The notes under the pieces are model-generated. The model searched no databases. It was given only the letters and a program-made list of their open reading frames with translations, and was not told the origin of the DNA. A program made the translations under genes and the position numbers. This document shows positions 4,798-6,377 of a DNA stretch of 6,377 bases, one piece after another (within the stretch, counting starts at the first letter, position 1; each line of letters begins with the position of its first letter). The DNA is from Phycisphaerae bacterium. Lineage in GTDB: Bacteria > Planctomycetota > Phycisphaerae > UBA1845. The DNA is taken from NCBI GenBank assembly GCA_029260195.1, contig JAJDDS010000696.1, positions 1 to 6,377 of the forward strand. The letters run 5' to 3'.

Positions 4798-6123
4798 TCA
4801 GTTGAACCGGCGGCGATGCTCCACCAGCTTGGCAGCCTCCCTCACTTCCTCGCAGGTGACTCTCGAACTCGGACGGCGGGGACCGGGACGGACGACGCGG
4901 CGCACATCGGCGGGCTGACAGAAGTCCGGCAGTCCAGCCAATTGTCGCACCTGGTGCGTCGACAGACTGTCGGGTGAATGGGTGAGCAGATGGACCAGGG
5001 CTGAGGCAACCTTCTCGCACTCCAGTGACTGTTCGATGAGACCCAGCAGCGCTTCCAGCGCGGCCGCGCCGAGCCGTTGAACTTCGCTCCACTTGTTTTG
5101 CGCGATCGCCATCAGAACACGCTCCCGGTCGTTTCCGGGCGTCCAGCCCTGTCCTTCCAGAATCCGTGCCGCCGACTTGCGCACAGCCATGTCGGGAACG
5201 TTGAGCATGTCCAGGGCGTTTTTTTTGAGCGATTTCGCGGCGGCGTCCCGGACCCGGCTGTCCTGGCTCGTATCGGCTTGCGTCCGCGTCAGTGCGCCAA
5301 TGGCTTCTTCGGTGGCAATTTCACCGAGGGCTATGGCGGCCGCCTCACCCACGCGCGTCGTTTTGCCCCGCATAGTGCCGATCAGGGCTCTGACGGCGAC
5401 GGGACCGAGACTGACGGCGGCCGACCAGTCCTCGAGGAGCACGGCGACGGTCGCCAGGTGGGCGTCGTCGATCCACGTCCACGAGAATGACCGAAACGCC
5501 CACGCAGCGGTCTTGCGGACTTCATCCTCCAACGACGTGTCGTCAACCACCGAGATCAACGCTCTGTAGGACTCGGCCGTGCCGATCTCACCGAGGGCCC
5601 TGGCGGAACTTCGTCGAGCGTGGGCCGATCCTTCCAGCAGCAGTTTCTTGAGGGGCTTCACCGCTGCCCGCCCATACCCCACGACGTCCTCCCAGTCGGC
5701 GTGAACGATGGCAATCTGGGCGCGGCGATCTTGGCTCAGAGCCTCCCAGCAGATCAACCGCAACGCCCAGGCAGCGGACTTCTGCACGGGGAGGTGGGGC
5801 TCATCCAAGGCCATAAGCAATAGCGGCTTGGTCTTCTTCACGTCGAACCGCGCCACGGCATCGGCAATCTGCTTCTGGACCTCGACCTCGCGTTCCGTCA
5901 GGAGGGAGGCGATCATCGGGCGTAGGGCCTGCGGATCGCCGCGGTCGGCGATTGCCCTCGCGGCACCGGCGCGCACTTCCGGTGAATCGTCATGCAGGGC
6001 ATCGGTCAGGAACGCGAGAGAATCCGCGTCGCGTGATGCAGCCAGTTTCTCGATCACACGCAGGCGCGCCGCCGGCCGGGACGATCGCAGCGCCTGGGTC
6101 CATCGTTGAAGAATGCCGGACAT
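4798..6123 (-). CDS. HEAT-repeat protein with three tryptophan-containing repeat units
   Basis: The 441-aa protein is an alpha-solenoid of HEAT-type helix pairs, with signatures such as DDSPEVRAGAARAIADRGDPQAL (read in two parts around residues 45-67) and RSSARALGEIGTAESYRAL (171-189). HEAT solenoids are protein-binding scaffolds; no enzyme motif is visible, and nothing points to a phycobilin lyase. Three longer units share V-[QR]-K-[ST]-AA, then W 13 residues after that V, and W 31 residues after it, followed by V...G..A: they start at V113, V202 and V314, with W126/W144, W215/W233 and W327/W345. The C-terminus (from about 410) is basic and arginine-rich. No signal peptide or membrane segment is present, so it is probably cytoplasmic. 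ATG 6123 is preceded by GAGGAG at 5 nt and by an in-frame TGA (6135-6133), which rules out an upstream start. A run of eight A on the coding strand encodes K300-K301-N302. The binding partner is unknown. Confidence 0.92.
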   Translation of the reverse strand: MSGILQRWTQALRSSRPAARLRVIEKLAASRDADSLAFLTDALHDDSPEVRAGAARAIADRGDPQALRPMIASLLTEREVEVQKQIADAVARFDVKKTKPLLLMALDEPHLPVQKSAAWALRLICWEALSQDRRAQIAIVHADWEDVVGYGRAAVKPLKKLLLEGSAHARRSSARALGEIGTAESYRALISVVDDTSLEDEVRKTAAWAFRSFSWTWIDDAHLATVAVLLEDWSAAVSLGPVAVRALIGTMRGKTTRVGEAAAIALGEIATEEAIGALTRTQADTSQDSRVRDAAAKSLKKNALDMLNVPDMAVRKSAARILEGQGWTPGNDRERVLMAIAQNKWSEVQRLGAAALEALLGLIEQSLECEKVASALVHLLTHSPDSLSTHQVRQLAGLPDFCQPADVRRVVRPGPRRPSSRVTCEEVREAAKLVEHRRRFN

Positions 6124-6377
6124 TCTCGCTCCTCAGGCCTTTCCATCATGTGAGGTGACCGGTCGCCGCGCCCGCGTGATGCAACATCTGATGACATCTC
6201 TCGCGTGAGCGGACACGACCCTGTCGGCCCGATCGACCGGTTTGTGCAACGGCTAGAACATCAACTCCACAGTAATACGTATCGGTCTGGCATCACCCAA
6301 AACCGAGTCGTTTCAGTTGCGTGGCCCCACAGAGCGGTCGCGCGAGTATCGGACGATGCAGAAGGGCGCGAACGGCG
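6124..6377. other. Upstream region of the HEAT-repeat gene to the right edge
   Basis: No convincing gene is visible. Two tandem small palindromes, GATG-CAA-CATC (6178-6188) and GATG-A-CATC (6190-6198), lie about 55-75 bp upstream of the HEAT start. ACCGGTCG (6158-6165) is mirrored by CGACCGGT (6234-6241), and CGCGTGA occurs twice (6173-6179 and 6202-6208). I could not pick a convincing -35/-10 pair. Short open stretches on the minus strand entering from the right edge stop at 6315-6313 and 6295-6293 and resemble nothing known. Confidence 0.5.
6129..6134 (-). promoter_or_regulatory. Ribosome binding site of the HEAT-repeat gene
   Basis: GAGGAG on the minus strand lies 5 nt before the ATG at 6123-6121. 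It overlaps the in-frame TGA that closes the upstream reading frame, so together they fix the start. Confidence 0.65.

Noticed and set aside
4349..4918. Plus-strand open frame spanning the gap and the end of the HEAT-repeat gene
   Set aside because: It runs antisense into the HEAT gene, has no ribosome site, and no family resemblance.
4798..6123. Phycobilisome (PBS) lyase function for the HEAT-repeat protein
   Set aside because: The short HEAT-like repeats are shared with that family, but there is no phycobiliprotein context and no lyase-specific motif.
6293..6377. C-terminus of a minus-strand gene entering from the right edge
   Set aside because: All three minus frames end in stops within 115 bp of the edge and none gives a recognisable or well-biased peptide, so no choice can be supported.
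6356..6377. Start of a plus-strand gene at the right edge (ATG at 6356)
   Set aside because: Only seven codons are visible and there is no ribosome binding site.

Overview
The window is GC-rich bacterial DNA carrying three complete protein genes, one gene cut by the left edge, and one long non-coding gap. Protein style suggests an environmental bacterium of the Planctomycetes or a related group. The basis is an orphan PEP/pyruvate-binding (PPDK_N-type) protein, a HEAT-repeat protein with tryptophan-containing units, few clear Shine-Dalgarno sites on the left, and a repeat-rich intergenic gap. This placement is an inference; no rRNA or marker gene is present.

Layout, left to right. (1) Positions 1-124, minus strand: the N-terminus of an unrecognised protein leaving the window. 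(2) Positions 125-339: a divergent intergenic region with a candidate sigma70-type promoter and an inverted repeat around its -10 box. (3) Positions 340-2664, plus strand: a 774-aa protein with the ATP-grasp-type nucleotide-binding half of PEP synthase/pyruvate phosphate dikinase. It lacks the phosphohistidine swivel domain and the PEP/pyruvate barrel, and has its own C-terminal domain instead. (4) Positions 2665-2809: a short convergent spacer with a GC-rich hairpin. (5) Positions 2810-4060, minus strand: a complete 416-aa hexameric-type glutamate dehydrogenase with every catalytic residue in place. (6) Positions 4061-4797: a 737-bp gap with no credible gene. It holds degenerate dispersed repeats, small palindromes and a long-armed hairpin. 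(7) Positions 4798-6123, minus strand: a 441-aa HEAT-repeat protein with three related tryptophan-containing units. (8) Positions 6124-6377: upstream region of the HEAT gene, with short palindromes and no gene visible.

The genes do not form an evident operon. The PPDK_N protein and glutamate dehydrogenase converge tail to tail, and the HEAT gene is separated from the dehydrogenase by the large gap. The only functional theme is loose: PEP/pyruvate-type chemistry beside 2-oxoglutarate/glutamate chemistry, the carbon-nitrogen junction. I see no defence system, mobile element, CRISPR array or obvious new multi-gene system. The points most worth following are the orphan PPDK_N architecture, the intergenic repeat cluster, and the internal repeat design of the HEAT protein.
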